Assembly (NCBI GenBank): GCA_013399115.1
Contig: VXAA01003843.1
Location: 894,263 to 958,262 of the forward strand
Reading direction: 5' to 3'
DNA: 64,000 nt
From: Anseranas semipalmata
Lineage: Eukaryota > Chordata > Aves > Anseriformes > Anseranatidae
Shown: positions 14,335-24,440 of the stretch, one piece after another
Layout of the letters: the number at the start of each line of letters is the position of its first letter
How positions within the stretch are numbered: position 1 is the first letter of the stretch
The notes under the pieces: model-generated
What the model was told of the DNA's origin: nothing
The model's database searches: none
The model's input: only the letters and a program-made list of their open reading frames with translations
Translations under genes and position numbers: made by a program

Positions 14335-16189
14335 TCACAGCAAAACTAATCTGCTTTAAAAAAAAAATAATATTTTTCCGCTACAGGAAAAACAAACCAA
14401 CAAAATCATCCTATCAAGCCATAGCCAGGACCTCAACTACTTGGACACTGAAAGCCCAATCCATGCAGGAGAAACAAGCTCCAGGTCAGGTAAAACCACC
14501 CAGCCCAGCCCACAGGGCCCTGCCCAGTGCCCGCGGCACTTCACAGACCCCTAGCGCAGCCCAGGCACTAGCCTGTCCCCGCGGCAGGCAAACGCGAACC
14601 CTGCTTTGTACGTGCGAGCATCAAGCAGCAAGATCGCACGACTCAGTCACACAAGAAGCGTGGGGCACAGACAGAATAACATCCGCATTTCTGGCATTGC
14701 CGCCACGGATCTTAAACTGTTAAGCCACCCTTTATTACTTAAAGCTTCCAACGCCTCAGACACACTCAGGGAGCAGCCTCCACTGTGGGGCTGGGCAGAA
14801 ACAGCCGTCTGAGGAACTGGGTCCTTGACCTGGGTGGCACTTGCAGATGGAAGGACAGGTAAGGAGACGACATTGCTCTGCCAGCACAGTGCCATAGCTT
14901 TGCTATCCGAACAGAGTTTCTTATTATTGCGAAGGTGGGAAGCAAAGGAGCATTATACACCTTTGTCCTAGAGGAAGTCTCAGGAAATACAACTAGATTT
15001 ATATTCTTAAAATAAACAAGAAGGTTCAAGTACAGCAGCACGCTTTAGAACTCTTCCACCCCTCGATCAAGTTCAGGCACCTTCTTCAGAAGCGCCAAAC
15101 CAACAGGCAACATAATTGTGAAACAACAAAAACACATGCAATCCAAGGAGGGTATGCAAAGACGAGATCTGGCCCTACATCAGCATTTCAGGATGAGGAA
15201 CTTCTAAAGGGAAAGAAAACAAAAACAAAAGCTTTGAAAAAATTTATTTATGACTATCACAGAGCAATGTTTACTACGGTGCTTTCCTAGGGTGGGAGGA
15301 AGGGAGGCAGTGGGGGCATCAGCAAGAGAGATCTCTCCAGCAAAACCCCCACACTGCTTCAGTATAACAAAAATTAAAAAAAACNAATGACTACATACTG
15401 TCTAGGTTTGCAGGCTATACAATGAAGCATATAAAAATTATCCTTGAAAAAAAAGCAATAACTTTAGAGAGACTTCCCAGAATAGCTTTTCAGAACTACT
15501 GAAGCTGTGGCTTTGATAAACAGAAGCCTTCTTAACATTAAGGGGCTTCTCATATAATATCCTGCATTCTTCTCGCCAGGATTGCTCTTATGCAAGTGAT
15601 TTTTACTTAAAAAGATTCCAGCTTAGCTGAATCCGTTTATAGGCTGACAGTAGTTAGCGCCATGAGTCACTAGGAGCAGAGAGAATAATATTTTATTTAC
15701 TGCCTAGAGATAAGTGCAAATTTAAATGAAAGGGGGGGGGGATCAATACTCAGCATGTCACTCCTTTTCACAGAAAAAGGAAAAAATAAATCTTAAGAAG
15801 TCGTCTATCAACGTAAAGCGTAGCATGGTGTTAGTAAGAAGACAGAGCTGTTTAATTTACAGCTGCCACATAGCTAGTTTACTGTTACAGTATTGTCGTT
15901 ATGATCCATCACTTTCCATTCTGCCTATCTTCGGACCATCCACGCTCCCTAGATTACGTGGTACAAGAGAAAGGAAGAAGCAGAGGGAAACAATACTTGT
16001 TGATGGGATTTCCTTTACTACATTTATACAATGGAGGATGCTGCTATAGGCTTCAATAGAGACTGCTGAGGTCAGTGGACAGGCTACAACTAAATTCAGC
16101 AAGCCTTGGATCAGGTTCTCAACACGCCCCCGTCCCCAACAACGGTGCTTCTATTGCATGAACGTGCACACACAGAACAAACCCGAGCG

Positions 16190-16500
16190 CATCTTACTGC
16201 TGGAGCTGGAAATGACCACAGCCCCCAGATTGCCAGCCGCCGTAAATGATTTGTAACAAAGTACGCGGTCAAAGCTGCAATTTCAGCTCCAACGCAAAAA
16301 GTTAACTTTTATAATTCAACTCTTCCCACGGCTTAATGATGCAGAGTAAAACATTCTGGGCAGAAAACCTGCTTTTCAACTGTGAAATGCGGGAGTAAAT
16401 CATTAATTATATTTATAATGCAATTCATTAATTCCTCCAGGGCTGCTATATATTTGATTACAGTTAGTCAATGCTAAATAACTACATTTATCACTCACGC
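16190..16500. promoter_or_regulatory. Candidate intron 2 enhancer (homeodomain-rich)
   Basis: Repeat-free AT-rich block. Several ATTA-core words sit between about 16395 and 16490 (ATCATTAATTATATTTATAA, CATTAATTCC, TTGATTACAG), with GGTCAAAG and GTTAAC-type words near 16270-16310. It lies between exon 3 and the presumed promoter. Function is inferred. Confidence 0.38.
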
Positions 16501-16959
16501 AACCCTCGCACCTCAGGAACTGCCTGGTATAGATCTAGAGGAATATCTTTTGTAATAGACAAAAAAGGTGCACACAGCTAAAGAAAAACTGGCTCTGAAG
16601 GACAGAGTCTTCCCAGGAAGATAAAGAAAAGAGTTCATTGCTGCTGCTTGAAATAAATCTGCAGCATACGAAGTTAAAATAAATGCTTTCCAAGCACTGT
16701 ATCTCAGAGACAGACCATGTACTCTTAAATTTTTCACTACGGGCTTAAAAATAGAACACACGTATGTAGGTTTAGTGAAACGAGTCACGTCCACAAGAAG
16801 AGCTCACATTTTGTTCTCCAGCTTGCACGGAGCTTTCAGAGGAAACACGGGGGGGAAGGGAGAATCCAACAACTATTAATAATATACAGCTGTCCCCTGG
16901 TCATCAATCCACCACTGACTTATTAAAACTTATCTAACGGGTCCTACTTTAACATATAG

Positions 16960-17205
16960 GATGGGCATCCCTCGGAGAGCCGCGCGACAGCCCGTGCGCA
17001 CACCTGACCTTCCCAGGGCACGGGACTCACGGGGCAGCCGGCTCCCGCCAGGCAGAGCTGCACCTCTCCGCGCGGTCGCAAGACGAGGGCAAACGCCCGC
17101 AGCGGGCGCGTGGTGCCGGCCCCGCCAGCCACCTCCCGGCTCTGCCCAGCCCGGGTGCTGGGGACGGCACGGCGTGCCCAGGCTCGGCCCGAGCCAGGGC
17201 CGTAT
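16960..17205. other. CpG island
   Basis: Very dense CpG with GC-rich sequence. AT-rich flanks follow, with an octamer-like palindromic stretch TTATGCATAATGCAT at about 17276-17290. It lies 1.3-1.5 kb from the N gap on the gene-body side. It may belong to the EPHA4 promoter region, but no exon was recognised. Confidence 0.6.
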
Positions 17206-17530
17206 CAAGTTCATGCGAACAACAATGGGGGAGCAGAACAATCCCCCTTTCTCTCACGTTACGGCTATTCAGAGCTTATGCATAATGCATCGCCAACCAA
17301 CGCAACCCCGGATTCCTTCCACCCGCTGCTGTTTCCTTAGCTCTCCTTCTAATTACAAGTGGGAACACACACAAAAAACTAAATTTGGAGGTTTCCTGAA
17401 GAACCCTGTGCTTTGTTGTGCACAGGTCCTGATCTTTCAACACTTATTTTTCAATCAGCTTGACTTAGTTACTTTTCCTTCAGCATAGTAAGCTGCTTTA
17501 TTCATTTAACATTACAAGAATTTAAGTGTG

Positions 17531-17578
17531 GGGTTTTTTTGTTTGTTTGGTTGGGGTTTTGTTCTTTTTTTTTTTTTA
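17531..17578 (+). repeat. T/G-rich low-complexity tract
   Basis: Runs of T broken by G (GTTTGTTTGG, GGGGTTTTG), ending in a 15-base T run. Visible directly; no family recognised. Confidence 0.8.
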
Positions 17579-18455
17579 ATTAACATCTAGTGTGCATTGC
17601 TGGCATTTTTCTTAAATTGTTCACTTTAAGGAAGAAAAAGCCTTCCTATTTGCTTATCAGAAAGTCTCAGGAGAAGCCGTGCAGCACAGCCTCCACCAGA
17701 TCCCCCCGGCTCCATCCAAGTCCAGCGTTCCCAGGAGTTTCCCACGGAGGCCCTCAGCACCCCGCAGGATGGGGCACAGGAGCAGCGAGGTGTCCACCCG
17801 CTAATATAGAACTAAATTAGCGGAGATGCCTCGTCTGTAGCTCCCTAATCAAAGCTGCTCTAAGCCCCGGCCACGTATGTATGAACCTTATCACCATCAC
17901 ATCGCAATCAAGCAGCGAATTCAAGCAACCTTCTCTCCCAACCATCTCTTTAAAGAGTACACAAAAGGAGACTCCAGCGATTCACCGCTGAGCACCGGGC
18001 GCTTCGGTTTGTCCGTTCAGAGAGGGAAACACGCGCTGCTTACAGCCTGAAGTAGGACAGCCGTCCGTCACGCCGAAAGGTCTATCTCGTATATCGATCC
18101 CTGCTCCCTCATCTAGAAATAGAACAGCAATTGCCCTAAACATCGCCCCGTCGAGACAGCCCATGGACATAATAATTACAGTCAAGAATACCAGTTCAGT
18201 CGCCAGATCACATTTCTTGTTGGTATTTCAGTTTTAAATAGGCATCTAAGCCCATGCCCGAACCAATCTCCTAATTCTGAAACCTCTTTTCTGCCCTTTT
18301 GGTTTCTACTTCTTCCATGACAGAGCTATCCGAAGGGAGTATAGAGTTTCCCCAACAAAGAGTAATTCACTCGGGAAGCCAGCAAGAAATCTGCCCTCCT
18401 CGCCACAATCAACGATAATCGAGCCATTAGGGCTCTCCCGAAGTTACTAATCGCC

Positions 18456-19188
18456 NNNNNNNNNNNNNNNNNNNNNNNNNNNNNNNNNNNNNNNNNNNNN
18501 NNNNNNNNNNNNNNNNNNNNNNNNNNNNNNNNNNNNNNNNNNNNNNNNNNNNNNNNNNNNNNNNNNNNNNNNNNNNNNNNNNNNNNNNNNNNNNNNNNNN
18601 NNNNNNNNNNNNNNNNNNNNNNNNNNNNNNNNNNNNNNNNNNNNNNNNNNNNNNNNNNNNNNNNNNNNNNNNNNNNNNNNNNNNNNNNNNNNNNNNNNNN
18701 NNNNNNNNNNNNNNNNNNNNNNNNNNNNNNNNNNNNNNNNNNNNNNNNNNNNNNNNNNNNNNNNNNNNNNNNNNNNNNNNNNNNNNNNNNNNNNNNNNNN
18801 NNNNNNNNNNNNNNNNNNNNNNNNNNNNNNNNNNNNNNNNNNNNNNNNNNNNNNNNNNNNNNNNNNNNNNNNNNNNNNNNNNNNNNNNNNNNNNNNNNNN
18901 NNNNNNNNNNNNNNNNNNNNNNNNNNNNNNNNNNNNNNNNNNNNNNNNNNNNNNNNNNNNNNNNNNNNNNNNNNNNNNNNNNNNNNNNNNNNNNNNNNNN
19001 NNNNNNNNNNNNNNNNNNNNNNNNNNNNNNNNNNNNNNNNNNNNNNNNNNNNNNNNNNNNNNNNNNNNNNNNNNNNNNNNNNNNNNNNNNNNNNNNNNNN
19101 NNNNNNNNNNNNNNNNNNNNNNNNNNNNNNNNNNNNNNNNNNNNNNNNNNNNNNNNNNNNNNNNNNNNNNNNNNNNNNNNNNNNNNNN
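18456..19188. other. Assembly gap (733 N)
   Basis: All bases are N. The right edge opens in extremely GC/CpG-rich sequence, the usual cause of short-read dropout at bird promoters. Open frames that cross this run are artefacts. It is the likeliest place for EPHA4 exon 2, exon 1 and/or the core promoter. Confidence 1.
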
Positions 19189-19350
19189 GCGGCCCCGGCC
19201 CGCAGCGCCCGGGGGCTCCCCGGCTGCCCGCGGGGAGCGGCCGCGTCCTCCTCACATCGCCGCCGTGTTCTTCTCGGCCCGCAGCACATAAACCTCGGGG
19301 GCGGCTGCTCCGCTAATGGCAGTTTGAGAACGGCGCGGCGCGGCCCGCGC
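19189..19350 (-). promoter_or_regulatory. EPHA4: CpG island edge, probable EPHA4 promoter flank
   Basis: GC-rich with dense CpG (GCGGCCCCGGCCCGC-type words), continuing the presumed island inside the gap. It lies 5 kb upstream of exon 3. Sequence encoding the mature N-terminus (RVYPANEVT-like) was not found here, so at most it is 5' UTR or promoter. Role is inferred from position and composition. Confidence 0.45.
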
Positions 19351-19900
19351 AATTGTTAAAACCCGTGCTTCCTGACTTTAATTATCCACCAGAATTCCTG
19401 GCCTAATGAGGAGGAAGAAAGGGATTAGTTCCTTTTTTGTTCTTTACTCAAAAATCCAGGCAGTACTCAATTAAAGCAGTCCCAGTCCTCTTGTTTTCAC
19501 ATCCTTGATGCGGCTGACAGAGCCATTAGAAGTCCGGGCAAACTTTATGGGCATGGTGGAGCTTCAAAAAAATCTTTTTTTTTAATCAAAGTTATTTTTG
19601 TTGCCACGCCAGAAAAGTCAGTTGTCATAAAATATGAAATAGTTTGAAACCTTTAAAATATTGCTGGTATATTGATGTGATTTTAATTTGTTAAAAATTT
19701 TCACATAAAATAAACACAGACAATGTAAAAAGGGCCTGTAAATGTAATAAACTAAAACGTTGACAATTCTACCAAACCCACTACATTTTGGCTCTGAGAA
19801 AAGGGGCTTTTAAGAAGCCTTGCCAAAATAATCACAATTTCCCTACTTTCTGTCATTTCAACGGATCGTAAAAGCCCAGCTTGGTTTTAACAGATGTCAT
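19351..19900. promoter_or_regulatory. AT-rich candidate regulatory block beside the promoter
   Basis: Repeat-free, with TTTAATTATCCACC, CTCAATTAAAGC, GATTTTAATTTG and several TTTATG/CATAAA words. An abrupt shift from CpG island to this composition is common at developmental promoters. No alignment is available to show conservation. Confidence 0.33.
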
Positions 19901-19969
19901 CGATACTTGGACGGAATTCTGCTCTCAGCTTCACCGAGTAACTCCACGCTCCAACCAAGTACCCGACAT

Positions 19970-20260
19970 CAACATTTATGCCTCAAAGCGGCCTCGCAGC
20001 CCCCGGATCCCTTACATTAAGCGCCCGGGAAGGGAGCAGCCCGCCCGCCTGCGCCCATCGCTGCGAGCCCTGGGGACGGGGACGGGCCGGGCGCGCACCG
20101 CAGCCGAGCCTACGCCGCTTCGACGGCCAGCTGAGCGCAGCTCGGAGGGGCACAGCCGGCGGCTCTTCCACCTGTCTCGGAGCCTGGGCGAAACCACTCG
20201 CGCCCACAGTGATCCCGACAGCGTGCTGAACGTGTGATCCGCCGGCTGCACGCAGGTCAG
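19970..20260. other. CpG island
   Basis: Dense CpG throughout. Open frames on both strands arise from stop-poor GC-rich sequence. It may be part of the EPHA4 5' CpG cluster. Confidence 0.6.
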
Positions 20261-20850
20261 CCCCGCTGAAGCCCTCAGGGGCTGCTCTCAGGGCTCCAAC
20301 CGTGCAGGCAAACGCGCGGTGAGCACACAAACCCCGAGTTTTTAGGAAGCTGTAAATCGTCTCAGGATGTAACGACCGAGAGGTCATCGTATTCCCTCTT
20401 CATTTACAATTTGCTTTCCTTTCCTTTCAAAACACCGAGGGAATATGTTAGTATACAAACAGCTGGCCGTTGGCATACGTGGCTTGTCTCGAGCACATCC
20501 CGCAGCCAACAGCACCTCTAGCAGAGCTTTCCGATGGGCGCGAATTGTTCCCCACGCACACGCTGGCATACACGTAGCTGCTGCACATTTTGCACTCGCA
20601 AACCCAGTACTCACACCTTCAGCACTCCCTGCCCCAGAAGGACTGCGATTCCAGGCGCACACCTCTCCTTTCTCGCTCCTTTCTTTCCCCATTTTCCTCT
20701 GTCCACCTACTCGTGCTCGTCCATCTCCCCGGAAGCTTTTTGCTGTCAGTCAAGTGACAACCTCAGTCGGAAGCTCTGTGTGTTCCTGGGTCTCCCGGGG
20801 CCCAGCACTACATTCAGATGGGGAACAAAAAGGAGGAAAAAGGAGCAGCG
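20261..20850. other. Intergenic sequence between CpG islands
   Basis: Mixed composition with scattered CpG. No element recognised. Confidence 0.45.
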
Positions 20851-21160
20851 GGGGGAGGAAGCACACGATCTTCCTTTAGTATGCAATGCCACAGCCTGCA
20901 GGGAAAAATTCACCCGGCTCCTCCAAAAAGCGTTTTCCCCCCGAAACGCGAGCCCATTGACTCCGCTCCCACCCAGAGCAGGCAGCGGCCAGCCCTTCGG
21001 AAAGGAGGGAGAGGCGAGGAAGGCAGGCAGCGGGCACCAGCGTGGCTGTCAGGGGAGCCCCCAGCCCGAGGCCAGGCTGGGCACCGGGACCGTCCCCGGC
21101 CAGCACAAGTGCTCAGGCGGCCCGGCCTCTCCCTCCCGGATTTACCGACTCTCAACGGGC
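20851..21160. other. GC/CpG-rich patch
   Basis: GC-rich with moderate CpG, like the neighbouring islands. The minus-strand frame to its right (21142-21420) has a hydrophobic run, but nothing else supports a coding exon. Confidence 0.5.
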
Positions 21161-22369
21161 CGGTGAGTGTAAGACACCTGCCGATAAATTACTTGACAAA
21201 ATTCATTGTTAGCTATTTGAGAGCAACAGCTGCTTACTTGATACGGGCAAGATTTGGCTCCCCAGGTCATGTTTACGCTAGCTGCAGTTGCAGGCTGTAG
21301 GACAAAAAGCCGCACCAGGAGAGCAGCCAGGGGAAGGTAACATGCATTTCCATACGCATCGAGCTGGCCGAACGATTTTGTTTCGGTTGGGATTACCAGG
21401 AGTTTTGCTGCTGACCTCAATAAGAAAAGGATGAGGTTTGTAGCTCATTTGCAAATCCACTCTGCAAAAAAGTGAGCTTTAGGCACTGCAAATTATTTAC
21501 ACTGCCTTTTCTTAATCGTCATCATCATCACAACAGTTTGCTGTTCCTTACTGCCTTTATGCTGATTACAGGGACTGTGACAGTGTGTTTATTCTGACGA
21601 GGCACATGTGATGACTTGACAATATAGACAGACAGACGTATAGATTTTCTGCCCTTTCTAACCAGCATCGCCAAGGAAAGCTAAATAAACATGAGTGAAA
21701 TGTAACAGGATTTTAATGACAATTGAAGCAGGAGCTGTTATTACGGTGCTCCTTACAACAAAATTCAAATCTTGTGGTTAAAATTTGTCTAAAAAGTCTA
21801 AAATTTGTACTATGCCATTAGAGGTCCCTGAAGGGAAATCCCGTCACCAAAATATTTACAAACCAGGAGTGTTTATGATGCAGTTCATGCTTCCTAACAC
21901 AAACAAGCATTAAAGGGCACCGGCAAAATGTAAAGCCTGAAAACCAGTAGAGACCTAGCAAAGAAAAAAAAGAAAGAAACGCACCAGCATGTCAAACCAG
22001 GTATTCCAGCTGCTCACCAAGTAAGCAGATCAAACACAATAAATACAAGTGCCCACCTCCGCGATGCATGGCGTGAGCTTCGCCCGCTGCGGCTGTCAGC
22101 CTGGTTAAGAGCAGGAGGCAGGCAGCGAGCTGCAGTTTTTGCACGTAAAAGTGTGACCAATGAGGCAGTGCAAGGAACGGTATGGCCCTGCAGGTTGTTT
22201 GCGGTGCTCACACAGATGCTTAGCAACCCGGAGAGGAATGTGCGCACGTACGTTTCATTGAAAGGTTATTTAAGCCGTGGAGGTTAACAGATACCTTAAT
22301 TATTACAAAGTGCTTTCGAATATCGCTGGCTTTGTGCTGCCAGTCCCTAGCAGCCGTGCTTCTCACTCA
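21161..22369. other. 5' intergenic sequence, possibly conserved
   Basis: Segment 21450-21950 is repeat-free and AT-rich, with AAATTATTTACACTGCC, a short TCATCATCATC run and TGATTACAGG words. It is compatible with a conserved element. No gene was seen. Confidence 0.35.
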
Positions 22370-22565
22370 CTTGTGACCGCCTGGGAGCAGCGCCGGCTCC
22401 CCGCATGTGGCGGCAGCTGGGATGAAGGCGCAGGGATGAAGGTGCAGGGATGAAGGTGCAGGGCCAGCAGCAGCGGCTGCGGGAGGAGAGGCCGGCAGTG
22501 GCCACAGCCAGGCGCCAGCACCGGGGCTGCTCGCAGCGGCAGCAGGACAGTGTGCTCTGCTCATC
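22370..22565. other. GC-rich patch
   Basis: GC-rich, with fewer CpG than the islands at 17-21 kb, and including a short tandem repeat (22420-22463). Confidence 0.5.
22420..22463 (+). repeat. 15-bp tandem repeat, about 3 copies
   Basis: GGATGAAGGYGCAG-type unit repeated three times with one substitution (C or T). Visible directly. Confidence 0.9.
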
Positions 22566-24354
22566 CAGGGGCACATGCGAGTGAAACGGCCGGTGCCAGA
22601 AGTTGTAGGGAACCCATCTGCAGCGATTCCAGAGGAGCCTTAGTTGAACATGAAGGGTAGAGCTGAAGTCTAAGCACAGGGAATTGCAAACTACATCCAG
22701 ATTTGTTTAAAAGCACACACCCATTTTTTGTGGTGGGAAAAAGGATTGAGTCAGACAGACGTAGTTTTCCTCTGTCAAGAATAAAGTCACAGTTTAAGAT
22801 TTCTGAACCGGATTCTGGTCTGTACTAAGGTGAAGTCAAATTTTTGCAGCAGTTTAGCTATGAAGCTTTCATAGCTGGGTGGAATTGGGCCCTTTGTGTG
22901 GAACAGAATAAATCTAAAATTAATATAAATGAAAAAAAAACCTATGTTCCAGATTTGTTTTCATACTGGGATTTCAGCTTTTTTGCCATTTTTACTGCAG
23001 GCATTATTAAAAAAAAAGATACAGGATATCTTTTATTGTACCACTAAATGTTCTGTACACATGCCTTCAGATGTAAAGATAATTTTAGTGCAAAGTCTCT
23101 GAATCGTCTTTTTGGTAATATAATCTAAAGAACAGCGTGTCAGAGCTCTAATTCATGTTTATTCCATGTGTTTGGAGACAGCAATCTTTCCCAAGATTAT
23201 TTATGCAATAATGGTACCAATCAAGCTGTACCAGAGACAGGTTCCCTACAGAGCCCTGAAGATTTCTGGCACTTCTAAGGGAGTGTAAATCCTAATTAAC
23301 TCAGAGTAAACCATTCTCTCTGAGAAAGTCCACCCATTATGATGAACAAATTTTTTTGCAACCATATCGAAGGAAGCTGTTTCTGTGTTTAAAGTAAGAA
23401 ATAAAACCAATCCCTCTTTTCTTCTTTTTTTTTTTTTTTTCCTGTGTGCTAATTTTTAGTAGGAGGGCAGAGGAGGAGTCTGTCTTTCTGTAGAATGAAA
23501 TATAAAACCCTTGCTTTTTGTTCTCCTAAAAAGCAGAAAGCATTTGTGCGTTTCTTCCATGACTGCAGGAGTGACTGATACACGCGCAGGACAGGAGAAT
23601 GACAAAGACTGGGAGCTTGCACCTGGGAGAGGGGCTGTGCTCTGACTTCTGCACGGATCTCCTCAGAGACCTTAAGCAGCTGTTACAGCACAACTTTTGA
23701 AGCTGGATGGAGCTGATTACCTAAAATGCCCACCTTAAAACAGAGATGTTTAATAAATATCAGGTCAGAGAGATCTGCAGGCATCCCATGCCTGCCGCTC
23801 CGCTCTCGCAAAGAAGATGGAGAAGTACAGTTTCATTCAGTAACACTTGTAAGGCACCATGGGACCTTGTACCCATGTTCTGTAGGCTGGCCAACCTGAA
23901 AATAATAACGCTGAGCTTATCTCCATCTGATACATTGCCTGCACTTCTCCGTCCTTCTTACAGAAGCTGCAGGTACCAAGGAAAGGTTGTTTATTAGCTA
24001 AGAAGTGATTTGTCGTATTCTAGGGGAACCACTAGCTGGGGAAAGTGAGTACACGCATGTGCATGTGTTCTAGCTCTGTATTTACACTGATTTCATGGCA
24101 AAATATTGCAAATTCTAAATTAACTTCATATGAAGCAAAAGAGTACATACAGAAATGAGAACCTGCAAGGACAATGGAAAGAAAAACCACTTGATTTTAC
24201 ATCAAAAAAGCAGCAGCCGTTATATTCCTCAGTACTGCCACTGATCTTGGGAGTGTTCAGAAAATAAGGTAAAGTTTGTTGTGCTGGCAACACTGCCGCT
24301 ACATTTCCTTGTTCTCTTTTTATTTGTACCCATCTGCTGGGTCCAGACAGATAT
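22566..24354. other. Intergenic sequence with one possible old repeat
   Basis: AT-rich. At about 22806-22893, ACCGGATTCTGGTCTG ... AGCTGGGTGGAATTGGGCCC vaguely matches an old palindromic sauropsid repeat (low confidence). A T run lies at 23425-23440. No gene was seen. Confidence 0.4.
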
Positions 24355-24440
24355 GGAGATATTCTTGTACAGCTTCTAGCACAACCAGATCTCAAGCCCG
24401 CTCCTGGGGAGCTGAGCATCACTGCAGCACTAGAACATGA
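24355..24440 (+). repeat. Degenerate ancient amniote interspersed repeat
   Basis: TTGTACAGCTTCTAGCACAA followed by CTCCTGGGGAGCTGAGCATC and GCACTAGAACATG resembles the old repeat whose common form reads TGTACAGCGCCTAGCACAAT with a GGGGCTCCTAGGCACTA-like continuation. I recognise the pattern but not a reliable family name. A related copy in the opposite orientation lies at 44551-44642. Confidence 0.5.

Noticed and set aside
18326..19352. Two minus-strand open frames of about 300 codons across the N run
   Set aside because: They consist almost entirely of unknown residues; the open frame is an artefact of the gap.
19385..19405. ATCCACC word considered as part of exon 2
   Set aside because: The minus-strand reading gives QEFWWII-like residues, not the expected segment.
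21142..21420. Minus-strand frame with a hydrophobic signal-peptide-like run, followed by GTAAGC
   Set aside because: Considered as EPHA4 exon 1, but it lacks the RVYPANEVT-like end that exon 1/2 must encode; the hydrophobic run and donor-like word can arise by chance.
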